Source: JALRBM01 sp966186595
GTDB lineage: Bacteria; Patescibacteriota; Saccharimonadia; Saccharimonadales; Saccharimonadaceae
NCBI GenBank assembly: GCA_966186595.1
Contig: CBIFWO010000002.1
Span: 7,821 to 71,820, forward strand
DNA: 64,000 nt
Direction of reading: 5' to 3'
The notes beneath the pieces are model-generated. The model had not been told where the DNA came from and did not search any database. It saw nothing but the letters and a program-made list of their open reading frames with translations. The position numbers and the translations under genes were made by a program. Shown here piece after piece: positions 52,326 to 59,876 of this stretch. Numbering within the stretch: position 1 is the stretch's first letter; every line of letters begins with the position of its first letter.

Positions 52326-52955
52326 TTAAATTTCTAAAGGCTCAACGAAACGAACATATTCGATATCATTCTGCTTTGCGGCTCCACCAATAATTGTGTC
52401 GGCTATTGTTTTTCCGGCGTCGGAAAGGATAGCATCATGGGTTGGGAAAGCCAGCCGCGGACGAACGGTGAGGAGGAAATCTATCGCTTCGCCAGCCTTC
52501 ATCCACGGAGCGGCGACTGGAAGAGCGAGTGTGTCGACTGATGCACCGGGCAGACTAAATGAATCGCCAGGATAGTAGAGGAGGTCATTAATCATCACGC
52601 CTAGATTGGCAATCTTGGGGATGGATTGATGAATTAGGGCATGTTCGCCGCCATGAAAGGCAAAGCGAAACGGGCCAATCTCGACTGTTTCGCCAGCAGT
52701 GACGGGTCGTGTCCGAAATGTCTCGATTCTCGCCACGACTGATTCATGGCCAAGAATAGTTGCGTCCGGATTTTTATCGATAATGGAGGCGATCTGCTCT
52801 TGATCGAAATGATCAAAATGTTCATGAGTGATGATGATGGCGACAACATTTCCCGGGGCGATAAAATCAGTGCTGAAGCCTCCTGGATCGACCACAACTA
52901 ATTGATGATCTTCTTCAGCGGTAAAACAGGCATGTTCATATTTTACAAGTTTCAC
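52326..52955 (-). CDS. Metallo-beta-lactamase-fold metal-dependent hydrolase
   Basis: The 209-residue protein has ITHEHFDHFDQEQ (H-x-H-x-D metal motif, ~41-53), GEHALIH, and PTHDAIL near residue 170. These are features of the UlaG/UPF0173-like branch of the MBL fold; CFTAEEDHQLVVVDPGGF is the typical first strand. The substrate is unknown. ATGA-type overlap with msrA puts both in one transcript. Confidence 0.87.
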   Translation of the reverse strand: MKLVKYEHACFTAEEDHQLVVVDPGGFSTDFIAPGNVVAIIITHEHFDHFDQEQIASIIDKNPDATILGHESVVARIETFRTRPVTAGETVEIGPFRFAFHGGEHALIHQSIPKIANLGVMINDLLYYPGDSFSLPGASVDTLALPVAAPWMKAGEAIDFLLTVRPRLAFPTHDAILSDAGKTIADTIIGGAAKQNDIEYVRFVEPLEI

Positions 52956-53485
52956 ATTTCCTCCTTAAACCACTCAGCATATTCTTTGCGAGCTTTGATA
53001 ACTTTTGGGTTAATAACGATTTGGCAATATCCTGATTCAGGGTTTTTATTAAAGTAATCCTGATGTTCCTCCTCGGCCTTATAGAATGTATCTAGGGGAA
53101 CGACTTCCGTCACTAAAGGGCCGTTCCAATTATTATTCTGGGCGCGGAGTTTGGCTGCTTGAAACAATTCTTCCTGTTCCTTGCTACGATAGAGCATGAT
53201 TGATCGGTATTGTGGTCCAATGTCATTTCCCTGTCGGTTGAGGGTCGTGGGATCATGGATAAGAAAATAGATATCGAGAACTGTATCAGCGGGTAGCACT
53301 GTTTCGTCAAACCGTACGCGGACAACTTCGGCATGTCCAGTGGTCCCAGTAGAGACCTGTCCATAAGTGGGTGATTCAATGACTCCCCCAGCGTAGCCGC
53401 TCTCCACTTCTGATACTCCCTTTATCCGCCTAAAAACGGCGTCCAGACACCAGAAACATCCCCCTCCTAATACGAATTCTGTCAT
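52952..53485 (-). CDS. msrA: Peptide-methionine (S)-S-oxide reductase
   Basis: Repairs oxidised methionine. The 177-residue protein is the usual length and starts FVLGGGCFWCLDAVFRRIKG, with the catalytic Cys in GCFWC; GYAGG, GHAEVVRV and HDPTTLNRQGND also fit. It shares overlapping divergent -10 boxes with the HhH-GPD gene, and TATAAT ends 6 nt before its ATG. Confidence 0.95.
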   Translation of the reverse strand: MTEFVLGGGCFWCLDAVFRRIKGVSEVESGYAGGVIESPTYGQVSTGTTGHAEVVRVRFDETVLPADTVLDIYFLIHDPTTLNRQGNDIGPQYRSIMLYRSKEQEELFQAAKLRAQNNNWNGPLVTEVVPLDTFYKAEEEHQDYFNKNPESGYCQIVINPKVIKARKEYAEWFKEEM

Positions 53486-53491
53486 GTCTCT

Positions 53492-53499
53492 ATTATACT
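53492..53499. promoter_or_regulatory. Overlapping divergent leaderless -10 boxes (msrA / HhH-GPD gene)
   Basis: The 8-mer ATTATACT reads TATAAT on the minus strand (6 nt before the msrA ATG) and TATACT on the plus strand (6 nt before the GTG of the HhH-GPD gene). One AT core serves both directions, so initiation is probably mutually exclusive. Confidence 0.65.
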
Positions 53500-53505
53500 A
53501 GGGAG

Positions 53506-54306
53506 GTGAACGAACGGGAATTCCAAGAGCTGATTTGGACAAAGGGTCACGAGCTGTATCGTGAAATGCCGTGGCGCCAGGATACGCGCCCATACTACGT
53601 GCTTGTCAGTGAGCTGATGTTGCAGCAGACGCAGGTGGATCGCGTCATCCCTAAGTTCGAGGCATTTATCGATATGTTTCCAGATGTTGAATCACTCGCT
53701 GGGGCGTCTCTGGCTGGTGTATTAAATCTATGGAATGGCCTGGGCTATAACAGACGGGCGAAGTTTTTGCATGAATCTGCAGGGAAGATAATGACTGATC
53801 ACAATAGTGCCTTTCCTTCTAGCTATGCTGAGCTTATCCAATTGCCAGGCGTGGGCGCGAATACGGCGGGTGCGATTCTGACGTATGCGTTTAATCAACC
53901 GGCGATTTTTATCGAGACGAATGTGCGTACAGTGTTCTTTCATCACTTTTTTCCAGATGCTGATCAGGTAGATGATAAGGAGATCCAAGCGCTCCTCGAG
54001 GTGATGATCGACAGGGAGAATCCGCGTGAATTTTACTGGGCATTGATGGATTATGGGACTTGGCTGAAAAGAAATGGGGCGAGTCGAATCCATGTCAGCA
54101 AGCATTACAAAAAACAGCCACCACTTAAGGGCAGCGTGCGGGAAGTACGCGGACAGATTATCAAGCAGTTGACGACCGGTAATATCACGGAGCACGAACT
54201 TCGTCATGTCCTGCGCGCGGATGCCAGGTTTAGCGCGGCATTAGGGGGATTGATCGCTGATGGTCTGGTGATAAAGACAGCGGATATTCTACATTTGACC
54301 AAATAG
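53506..54306 (+). CDS. HhH-GPD base-excision glycosylase (MutY/Nth-like) lacking the Fe-S cluster
   Basis: The 266-residue protein has MPWRQDTRPYYVLVSELMLQQTQVDR (MutY-like), the helix-hairpin-helix LPGVGANTAGAIL and IETNVRTV. In MutY the last motif reads D-x-NV with a catalytic Asp; here it is Glu. The four Cys of the Fe-S loop are absent (ALMDYGTWLKRNGAS). The C-terminal ~60 residues form an added winged-helix-like part instead of the MutY Nudix domain. It likely removes damaged or mispaired bases. Start GTG is leaderless. Confidence 0.85.
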   Translation: MNEREFQELIWTKGHELYREMPWRQDTRPYYVLVSELMLQQTQVDRVIPKFEAFIDMFPDVESLAGASLAGVLNLWNGLGYNRRAKFLHESAGKIMTDHNSAFPSSYAELIQLPGVGANTAGAILTYAFNQPAIFIETNVRTVFFHHFFPDADQVDDKEIQALLEVMIDRENPREFYWALMDYGTWLKRNGASRIHVSKHYKKQPPLKGSVREVRGQIIKQLTTGNITEHELRHVLRADARFSAALGGLIADGLVIKTADILHLTK

Positions 54307-54331
54307 GTAGAAGCGTTAGATAATAGAAAAG

Positions 54332-54859
54332 ATGAAACGACTTCTTGCATTAATGGCGATGATTGGCTTGGTACTGGTCGGGACGCATGTTGCGGCCCAG
54401 AGTCAGGGTTCTTCGCTCATGACCGAGGCGCACATCGAGCGTATTCGTAGCTTTTGCGTTGAAGCCCAGACGACACTGAGTCAACTTCATGCTAGTGATG
54501 CCCTGTTGCGGGTGAACCGTGGGCGGCTGTATGAATCAATCTCGACCAAGTTAATGACGCCATTTGATAGTCGGCTTGCTCTGAATAATATGGATAGTTT
54601 GGGACTCCCGGGCCTTGCTGCTCGGTACGATCAGGAGTTAGCGGTGTTCAGGCAGAGCTATCAGGTGTATGAAGAGGCTATGTCGCGAACACTAAAGATT
54701 GATTGTACGAAGCAGCCGGTGGCGTTTTATGATAGTGTCGCAGAAACGCGGAGCAAACGACAGCAAACGCACCAGAGCATTGTTAAATTACATCAAACCA
54801 TTCAGGATTACAGGGCTGAATTCGAGGTCTTTGCCCAGAAATTTAAGGAAGAATCATGA
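54332..54859 (+). CDS. Secreted helical protein, unknown function
   Basis: Signal peptide MKRLLALMAMIGLVLVGTHVAAQS (cleavage near 22), then ~150 residues predicted as long helices, with two Cys (~42 and ~130) that may pair. No family recognised. GATAAT ends 7 nt before the ATG. It overlaps the next gene by 4 nt, so the pair acts together. Confidence 0.7.
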   Translation: MKRLLALMAMIGLVLVGTHVAAQSQGSSLMTEAHIERIRSFCVEAQTTLSQLHASDALLRVNRGRLYESISTKLMTPFDSRLALNNMDSLGLPGLAARYDQELAVFRQSYQVYEEAMSRTLKIDCTKQPVAFYDSVAETRSKRQQTHQSIVKLHQTIQDYRAEFEVFAQKFKEES

Positions 54860-55224
54860 TGATAGATGATGAACAATTTAGTGAAAAGCCCCTGACCAAG
54901 TGGCAGCAGCATCGGTTCATGGTTATGATCGGCGTGGCCATAATGATTGCCCTATTCCTTGTGAGTGTGGCGCTGGCGCTTTATGCGAGTAGTGGCGCAG
55001 CGCAGCTGGACCTTAGCCGACCAGGATACATTTCGGTGCGTGATAAGGCGGATAAAGGCGAAGATTTTGACAGTTTTCCCGCAAGTGGAACGATGACCAA
55101 TGACACGTTGGATCAGTTCCGCAAACTTTACGAAAAGCAGGCGCAGAAGGCTACCAGCCTGGATAGCTTTGGTGGAAATGCGATGAGTGACCAGGCACTT
55201 TCTCTTGATAGCCCTGCCGAATAA
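54856..55224 (+). CDS. Membrane-anchored protein, 122 residues, unknown function
   Basis: A short cytoplasmic start, one helix (~24-48), and a ~75-residue polar external tail (YISVRDKADKGEDFDSFPASG). ATGA overlap with the secreted helical protein suggests a complex at the outer membrane face. trmB begins 3 nt downstream. Family unknown. Confidence 0.68.
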   Translation: MMIDDEQFSEKPLTKWQQHRFMVMIGVAIMIALFLVSVALALYASSGAAQLDLSRPGYISVRDKADKGEDFDSFPASGTMTNDTLDQFRKLYEKQAQKATSLDSFGGNAMSDQALSLDSPAE

Positions 55225-55227
55225 CCC

Positions 55228-55872
55228 ATGATAGACCCAAATCGTTTTATCATCAGGAGGAAGCGCAAGAAATATAAGTTTGCGATCTTTGCCAATTCAC
55301 CCCTCTGTTTTGAGGTTGAGCAGTGGACAGACAGTTACTTACCTGATGTTTTGGAGATGGGTGCTGGGACGGCACTCTTCAGTGTTGCTCTGGCGGACGC
55401 TTACCCCTCGATGAAATTTCTCGCGGTTGATGTAAAGGCGGATCGTCTTCAGACTGGTGCTAAAACAGCCGAGGCAAGAGGGTTGGCGAATATCAGGTTT
55501 CTTCGCGCGCGGGCTGAGCAATTGATTCAGGTACTGGAGCCTCAGTCCTTAGATAAAATCTGGATCACTTTCCCTGATCCATTTCCAAAAGACCGTAGCG
55601 CTAAGCACCGATTGACGCATCCCAAATACCTAGCGATGTATCAGGAACTTTTAAAGCCCGGAGGTGAGTTGTTCTTTAAGACCGATGCGAAGGACCTTTT
55701 TGATTGGAGTCTCGAGCGACTGGTTGCCTCGGGTTGGGGACTCGAGGAGTTGAGTTTCGATCTCCACGAATCTGAATTGTCTGGAAATTATAAGGTGATG
55801 ACGACATACGAAAAACGGTTTGTTGATGAGGGCTTGAAGATTAATTTCGTAAAGGCGACCCCGCCCCGATAG
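55228..55872 (+). CDS. trmB: tRNA (guanine-N7-)-methyltransferase
   Basis: Forms m7G46 in tRNA. The 214-residue protein has LEMGAGTALFSVALADAYP (SAM motif I), FLAVDVKADRL and the TrmB signature KIWITFPDPFPKDRSAKHRLTHPKYL. It is in an operon with the two envelope genes upstream, which is probably a matter of compact arrangement. Confidence 0.95.
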   Translation: MIDPNRFIIRRKRKKYKFAIFANSPLCFEVEQWTDSYLPDVLEMGAGTALFSVALADAYPSMKFLAVDVKADRLQTGAKTAEARGLANIRFLRARAEQLIQVLEPQSLDKIWITFPDPFPKDRSAKHRLTHPKYLAMYQELLKPGGELFFKTDAKDLFDWSLERLVASGWGLEELSFDLHESELSGNYKVMTTYEKRFVDEGLKINFVKATPPR

Positions 55873-55885
55873 TCCCGACTGTAAA

Positions 55886-57166
55886 TTACCGAGAGGCTAG
55901 CTGCTGGCGCAGCCAATTATCAATACTACCAGCCCCCATAGCAAGGACTAACTTGCCATTTGCACTTGCATTTTGAATCTGTTCCCATAGGATATCATCG
56001 AGTTCGGCAATATGGACATCGCTACGATTAGTAACGTTCCTCGTTAGCTCCTCTGGCGAAAGAATAGGTAGCCGCGAGTCCTCGCGTGATAGATAGGTCG
56101 GAAGCCAGTAAATCTCTTCGGCTAGTTCAAAGCAGTCAGTATAGTGATCTTGGACTTCGTGTTGGCGAACATTTTGGTGCGGTTGATAAACGAGCACCAC
56201 ATGGTCGGAAAGTTCACGCGCTAATTGCAGTGTCGCGGCGATTTCCTCCGGGTGGTGGCCATAATCCGTGTAGAGATTTGATGCAAGTTTTTCAAAACGT
56301 CGATCGGTGCCAGGGAAGGCATTAAGAGCTGTTTGTACAGCCCCCTCGTCAAGAGATAAATCGTACGCGGCCGTCTTGACGAGATAAGCATTCTCCCGGT
56401 TGTGTTGGCCGGGCAGAGAGAAAGATCGTATGTTCCTTGCCACTGTCTCGTTCTCTTTATCGATGAGGTGGAGACGAACCGTGCTCCCGGTGATAGAGCT
56501 AGTGCCACCAAAATCTTGTTGCCACAATACGCATTTCTCAGATTGCTTGATAAACGTATCGAATGCCTCGTAATATGCATCTTGTGTCGGGTAGGTGTCC
56601 GAATGATCGTACCCAATATTTGTGACGATACTGAGATAGGGGTGGAATGTAAGAAAATTGCGATCATACTCGTCACACTCATATACAAAATATTCACTTT
56701 CAGGATCAAATTTGCCACTTTGCCCAAAGCTGATCGTCGTTCCTATTGAATAGCTGATAGGTATGCCCAGTTGCTGAAATGTCCAGACGAGCATTCCTGT
56801 CGTTGTGGTTTTACCGTGCGTCCCGGCAACTGCTATTAATTTTAAGTTCTTATCCTTGATGATGAGTGCAAGAAGTTCGTCACGCTTAGTAGTCTTTATG
56901 CCAAGCTCTTTAGCTAACAGCAGTTCTGGATGATCGGCGGACAGGGCGGCTGTGTGTACAAACCAATCGATGGGTGTTCTCTCGTGACAGTCCTTCAGGA
57001 AAGATCCATCTTGGTTAAAAGTGATCTTGACGCCCTGGTTCTGTAGTTGTCTTGTGATGGAGCTCTCGGCCGCGTCAGATCCTTGAATGGAGTATCCTGC
57101 ATCTCGAGCAACTTCTGCCAACGGTCCAATGCCGACGCCGCCAATCCCGGAAAAGAAGATGTTCAT
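55886..57166 (-). CDS. murC: UDP-N-acetylmuramate--L-alanine ligase (Mur ligase family)
   Basis: The 426-residue protein has the N-terminal FFSGIGGVGIGPLAEVARDAGY (UDP-MurNAc Rossmann motif), the ATP loop AVAGTHGKTTTTGML, and GTDRRFEK..YTDYGHHPEEIAATL, characteristic of MurC. It adds the first amino acid of the peptidoglycan stem; the close relative Mpl is an alternative. TATACT (57173-57178, minus) ends 6 nt before the ATG. Confidence 0.92.
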   Translation of the reverse strand: MNIFFSGIGGVGIGPLAEVARDAGYSIQGSDAAESSITRQLQNQGVKITFNQDGSFLKDCHERTPIDWFVHTAALSADHPELLLAKELGIKTTKRDELLALIIKDKNLKLIAVAGTHGKTTTTGMLVWTFQQLGIPISYSIGTTISFGQSGKFDPESEYFVYECDEYDRNFLTFHPYLSIVTNIGYDHSDTYPTQDAYYEAFDTFIKQSEKCVLWQQDFGGTSSITGSTVRLHLIDKENETVARNIRSFSLPGQHNRENAYLVKTAAYDLSLDEGAVQTALNAFPGTDRRFEKLASNLYTDYGHHPEEIAATLQLARELSDHVVLVYQPHQNVRQHEVQDHYTDCFELAEEIYWLPTYLSREDSRLPILSPEELTRNVTNRSDVHIAELDDILWEQIQNASANGKLVLAMGAGSIDNWLRQQLASR

Positions 57167-57172
57167 ATCGAT

Positions 57173-57178
57173 AGTATA
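57173..57178 (-). promoter_or_regulatory. -10 box of a leaderless promoter for murC
   Basis: TATACT on the minus strand, 6 nt (atcgat), then the murC ATG. Confidence 0.6.
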
Positions 57179-57236
57179 TCACTTGCTCCTGATGACTACA
57201 TTGTGGTGTAATGGAGAAAAGGACGAAAAAATAAAC

Positions 57237-58451
57237 ATGATTAGACAGCTTATCCACCGGCTTCTTCTCAGACGCCACTTTTGGCGGTATGCGACCTTTT
57301 CTGAGGTTGCCGAACTGTACACGTCACGAATGCTGAGGATGCTTGCTATCCATATTTCGGCGGCATTTATGGCGGTCTTTCTGTATCAAAATGGGTATTC
57401 TATCTTGTTTATCGCTGGCTATTGGATCTTTTATTTTATGGTGAAGGCAGTGGTAACATTCCCCGCAGCAAAATATGCGGCACGGTTTGGTCCGAAACAT
57501 GGGATCTTGCTTTCTAACCTTTTGTATATCCCTTCGTTAATTATCTTTACTTTCATGCCAGATTGGGGATTGCCTGCGATTATCACGACGGCGATTCTAC
57601 AGGCAAGTTCCGTGACGCTCTACGGCCTCTGTCACATGGTCGATTTTTCAAAGGTAAAAAGTGTAGAGCACGCCGGAAAAGAAATCGCCTTTATGACGAT
57701 ATTCGAAAAGACTGCAACAGGGCTGAGTCCCCTTGTAGGTGGTGTGTTGGCATTCATTGCCGGTCCGCGGGCAACACTGTGGGCGGCGGCGATCCTTTTG
57801 GCATGTTCTGCCGTGCCACTGTTACGAACGGCCGAGCCAACAAAAACAGGCCAGAAGCTAGTCTTTCGAGGATTTCCGTGGCGACTAGCATGGCGCAGCT
57901 ATGTTGCCGAAATTGGGATAGGATTTGATATCTTGGCATCAGGTGGTGTGTGGATGCTGATGGTGGCAATCTTTCTCCTGGGGGCGGATTCCAACGAGGT
58001 TTATGCACAGATGGGAGTACTACTAAGTGTCGTATTACTTGCTGCACTTGTTGCATCGTATGTGTACGGCAAGATTATCGATCGGCGCAGGGGCGGGGAA
58101 CTATTAAGGGCGGCAGTGGTCGTTAATTCGTTAGTGCATCTTTCACGTCCATTTATCTCGTCACCGGTTGTTGTTGCTGGGGTCAATATGACGAATGAGG
58201 CGGCAACAACGGGGTATACTATGGCATTTACGAGAGGGATGTTCGATACAGCAGATCTTTCTGGGTACCGCATCACCTATTTGGCAGGAATAGAACTGAT
58301 GCTAAACATCGGTGCTGCCCTGGCGAGTCTCCTGCTCATCGTCTTTATCCAGTTGTGGGGTACATACAACGGAATGCATTATTATTTCTTTGCGATTGCG
58401 GCCGTTACACTACTGATTGCCACACCAAAGTTTCCACTCTATCGCAAGTAG
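57237..58451 (+). CDS. MFS-family transporter
   Basis: ATG at 57237, with GGAGAAAAGGA upstream, is chosen; the open frame extends to 57087 antisense to murC but without coding character. The ~404-residue protein has 11-12 helices with KAVVTFPAAKYAARFGPKHGILL (motif A-like). A promoter TTGCTC-N18-TGTAAT lies at 57183-57212. Substrate unknown. Confidence 0.82.
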   Translation: MIRQLIHRLLLRRHFWRYATFSEVAELYTSRMLRMLAIHISAAFMAVFLYQNGYSILFIAGYWIFYFMVKAVVTFPAAKYAARFGPKHGILLSNLLYIPSLIIFTFMPDWGLPAIITTAILQASSVTLYGLCHMVDFSKVKSVEHAGKEIAFMTIFEKTATGLSPLVGGVLAFIAGPRATLWAAAILLACSAVPLLRTAEPTKTGQKLVFRGFPWRLAWRSYVAEIGIGFDILASGGVWMLMVAIFLLGADSNEVYAQMGVLLSVVLLAALVASYVYGKIIDRRRGGELLRAAVVVNSLVHLSRPFISSPVVVAGVNMTNEAATTGYTMAFTRGMFDTADLSGYRITYLAGIELMLNIGAALASLLLIVFIQLWGTYNGMHYYFFAIAAVTLLIATPKFPLYRK

Positions 58452-58483
58452 TCCTCGTGCTACAATAAGGAGAGTTATCACAG

Positions 58484-59128
58484 GTGGGAAACTTTGGTGT
58501 GGCAGATAAAAGGCAAGTAAAAAAGGGCATCAGGCAATTGCAGCGCGTCAAGACGTGGCAGTTATTGATTGTCCTAATTCTGCTCTCTTTTGTTGCCGCG
58601 ACGTTCCTTCGTCTGAATAACATCGGCATGGCAGACCGTAGAGAGGCGGTGCTTGCTGCCGACAAAACTGGTGATATCGAGGTAATTCAGAGTAGATTGT
58701 TCGATTTACAACGCTACACTGCTGAACATATGAATGCCGGGACGGGGCCATTTTACCTAGAGCAGCAATATCGTCGTGACGCACAAAAGGCAGTGGATGC
58801 AGCTAGTGGTGATAGTAATCCAAATGGCAATATCAACGCCAAGGCCGAGGCGGTTTGTCGCCCGCAGTTTACCGTATGGTCGTCGGCATATGTGCAGTGT
58901 TTTACAGATGAGCTTGCCAAGTATCCTCCTTCGCCTGATCCAGCCCAGAATGTTCATCTGCCGAGTACGGATCTCTATCGCCATAACTTCCTTGCGCCCC
59001 TTTGGTCGCCTGACTTTGCCGGTTGGAGTGTCCTAGCCTGCATTGTGATTGTCATCATGATCTTGGTGCGTCTGATCAGTTTAGCTATACTCAGGTGGTT
59101 GCTAAAACGCCACCACAGGGGTATTTAG
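58484..59128 (+). CDS. Membrane protein with two terminal helices, unknown function
   Basis: GTG start (a second GTG at 58499 is possible), ribosome site AAGGAGAG. One helix at ~27-43, a ~120-residue external domain with two Cys (CRPQFTVWSSAYVQC), and a second helix at ~180-203 with a basic end (KRHHRG). No family recognised. It may be a surface sensor or scaffold. Confidence 0.65.
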   Translation: MGNFGVADKRQVKKGIRQLQRVKTWQLLIVLILLSFVAATFLRLNNIGMADRREAVLAADKTGDIEVIQSRLFDLQRYTAEHMNAGTGPFYLEQQYRRDAQKAVDAASGDSNPNGNINAKAEAVCRPQFTVWSSAYVQCFTDELAKYPPSPDPAQNVHLPSTDLYRHNFLAPLWSPDFAGWSVLACIVIVIMILVRLISLAILRWLLKRHHRGI

Positions 59129-59131
59129 CTG

Positions 59132-59160
59132 TTGACACTGGTCGTCAGAGGCGGTAATCT
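59132..59160 (+). promoter_or_regulatory. Promoter of the 71-aa conserved protein
   Basis: TTGACA (59132-59137), 17-bp spacer, TAATCT (59155-59160). Confidence 0.75.
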
Positions 59161-59196
59161 TACAGATGTAAGAACTAATAGGAGGTATAAGACCAT

Positions 59197-59412
59197 ATGG
59201 CTTACAAACACACTAACTCGAAGGGTGTTACTTACTACTTGCATAAAACCCGAGTAACTCTGCGCGGCGGCCAGCCACAAGACATTTACTTTTTTGCTAA
59301 GGTAGAGAAAAACGCTAAAGGTGAGCCTACAGATCTTCCAGCAGACCGCGTCGTGAAGGAAAATCCACGCAACGGTTTCTTGACTGTTAGCAAGAAGAAG
59401 ACACAAGAGTAA
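59197..59412 (+). CDS. Small conserved soluble protein, 71 residues
   Basis: Basic protein with KGVTYYLHKTRVTLRGGQPQDIYFFAK and a Pro/Arg-rich end (NPRNGFLTVSKKK). It has a strong own promoter, an AGGAGGTATA ribosome site and a terminator, so it is probably abundant. I recall similar small proteins in Saccharibacteria genomes but know no function; a ribosome- or nucleic-acid-associated role is possible. Confidence 0.72.
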   Translation: MAYKHTNSKGVTYYLHKTRVTLRGGQPQDIYFFAKVEKNAKGEPTDLPADRVVKENPRNGFLTVSKKKTQE

Positions 59413-59437
59413 TCTACTTTTTGAACTGAAAAATGAT

Positions 59438-59465
59438 CCCCTTCAGCAAGGGGGTTATTTTTATG
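59438..59465 (+). terminator. Intrinsic terminator after the 71-aa gene
   Basis: Stem CCCCTT / AAGGGG with loop CAGC, then GTTATTTTTA. Confidence 0.85.
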
Positions 59466-59499
59466 GAGAAAATCAATTTTTACAAAATGTAAAAAACAC

Positions 59500-59529
59500 T
59501 TGAAACATAAGCGCCTTTGGTGCTACAGT
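59500..59529 (+). promoter_or_regulatory. Promoter of a short candidate RNA
   Basis: TTGAAA (59500-59505), 18-bp spacer, TACAGT (59524-59529). Confidence 0.55.
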
Positions 59530-59535
59530 GGAATC

Positions 59536-59586
59536 AAACAAACAGGTGCCAAACTAACCGACAGGTCTAATGCTTGTCGGTTTTTT
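59536..59586 (+). ncRNA. Candidate small RNA, ~50 nt, with its own terminator
   Basis: Directly after the promoter is a short A/C-rich stretch, then an intrinsic terminator: AACCGACA / TGTCGGTT with an 11-nt loop and a run of T (59556-59586). No ORF fits. It ends next to the 3' end of the convergent 71-aa gene, so it could act as an antisense or be a decoy/terminated leader. Confidence 0.45.
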
Positions 59587-59590
59587 GTAC

Positions 59591-59806
59591 CTATGCTGTG
59601 GGCTTTTGTGAACTGTTTGGTTTAACGTTGCCGCCATACGAACTAGAGCCGTATCCTAGCGATTGGTTCTTGTTGCCTGCCATTGTGCTTAGTGTCTTCG
59701 CGATAGCGGTAAGACCTGCAATTGCGGCAAACCCGATTGCTACGTGCTTGATAAACCCTTTACGGTCCATTTCTTTTTGGAGAAGTGTTTCTACATCATT
59801 TTTCAT
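59591..59806 (-). CDS. Small membrane protein with Gly/Ser-rich tail, 71 residues
   Basis: A charged N-terminus (MKNDVETLLQKEMDRKG), one helix (~20-40), and a Gly/Ser/Asn/Tyr-rich tail (GYGSSSYGGN). No family recognised. Ribosome-site-like GAAGATAAAAAC precedes the ATG. Confidence 0.62.
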   Translation of the reverse strand: MKNDVETLLQKEMDRKGFIKHVAIGFAAIAGLTAIAKTLSTMAGNKNQSLGYGSSSYGGNVKPNSSQKPTA

Positions 59807-59876
59807 GTTTTTATCTTCTTATGTTTTTTCTTATTTATCATTATATGCAGTGTAGTGGGAGGGTGTCAATAATAAA

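Noticed and set aside
57087..57236. N-terminal extension of the MFS transporter
   Set aside because: It is antisense to the conserved nucleotide-binding start of murC; ATG 57237 has its own ribosome site and promoter.
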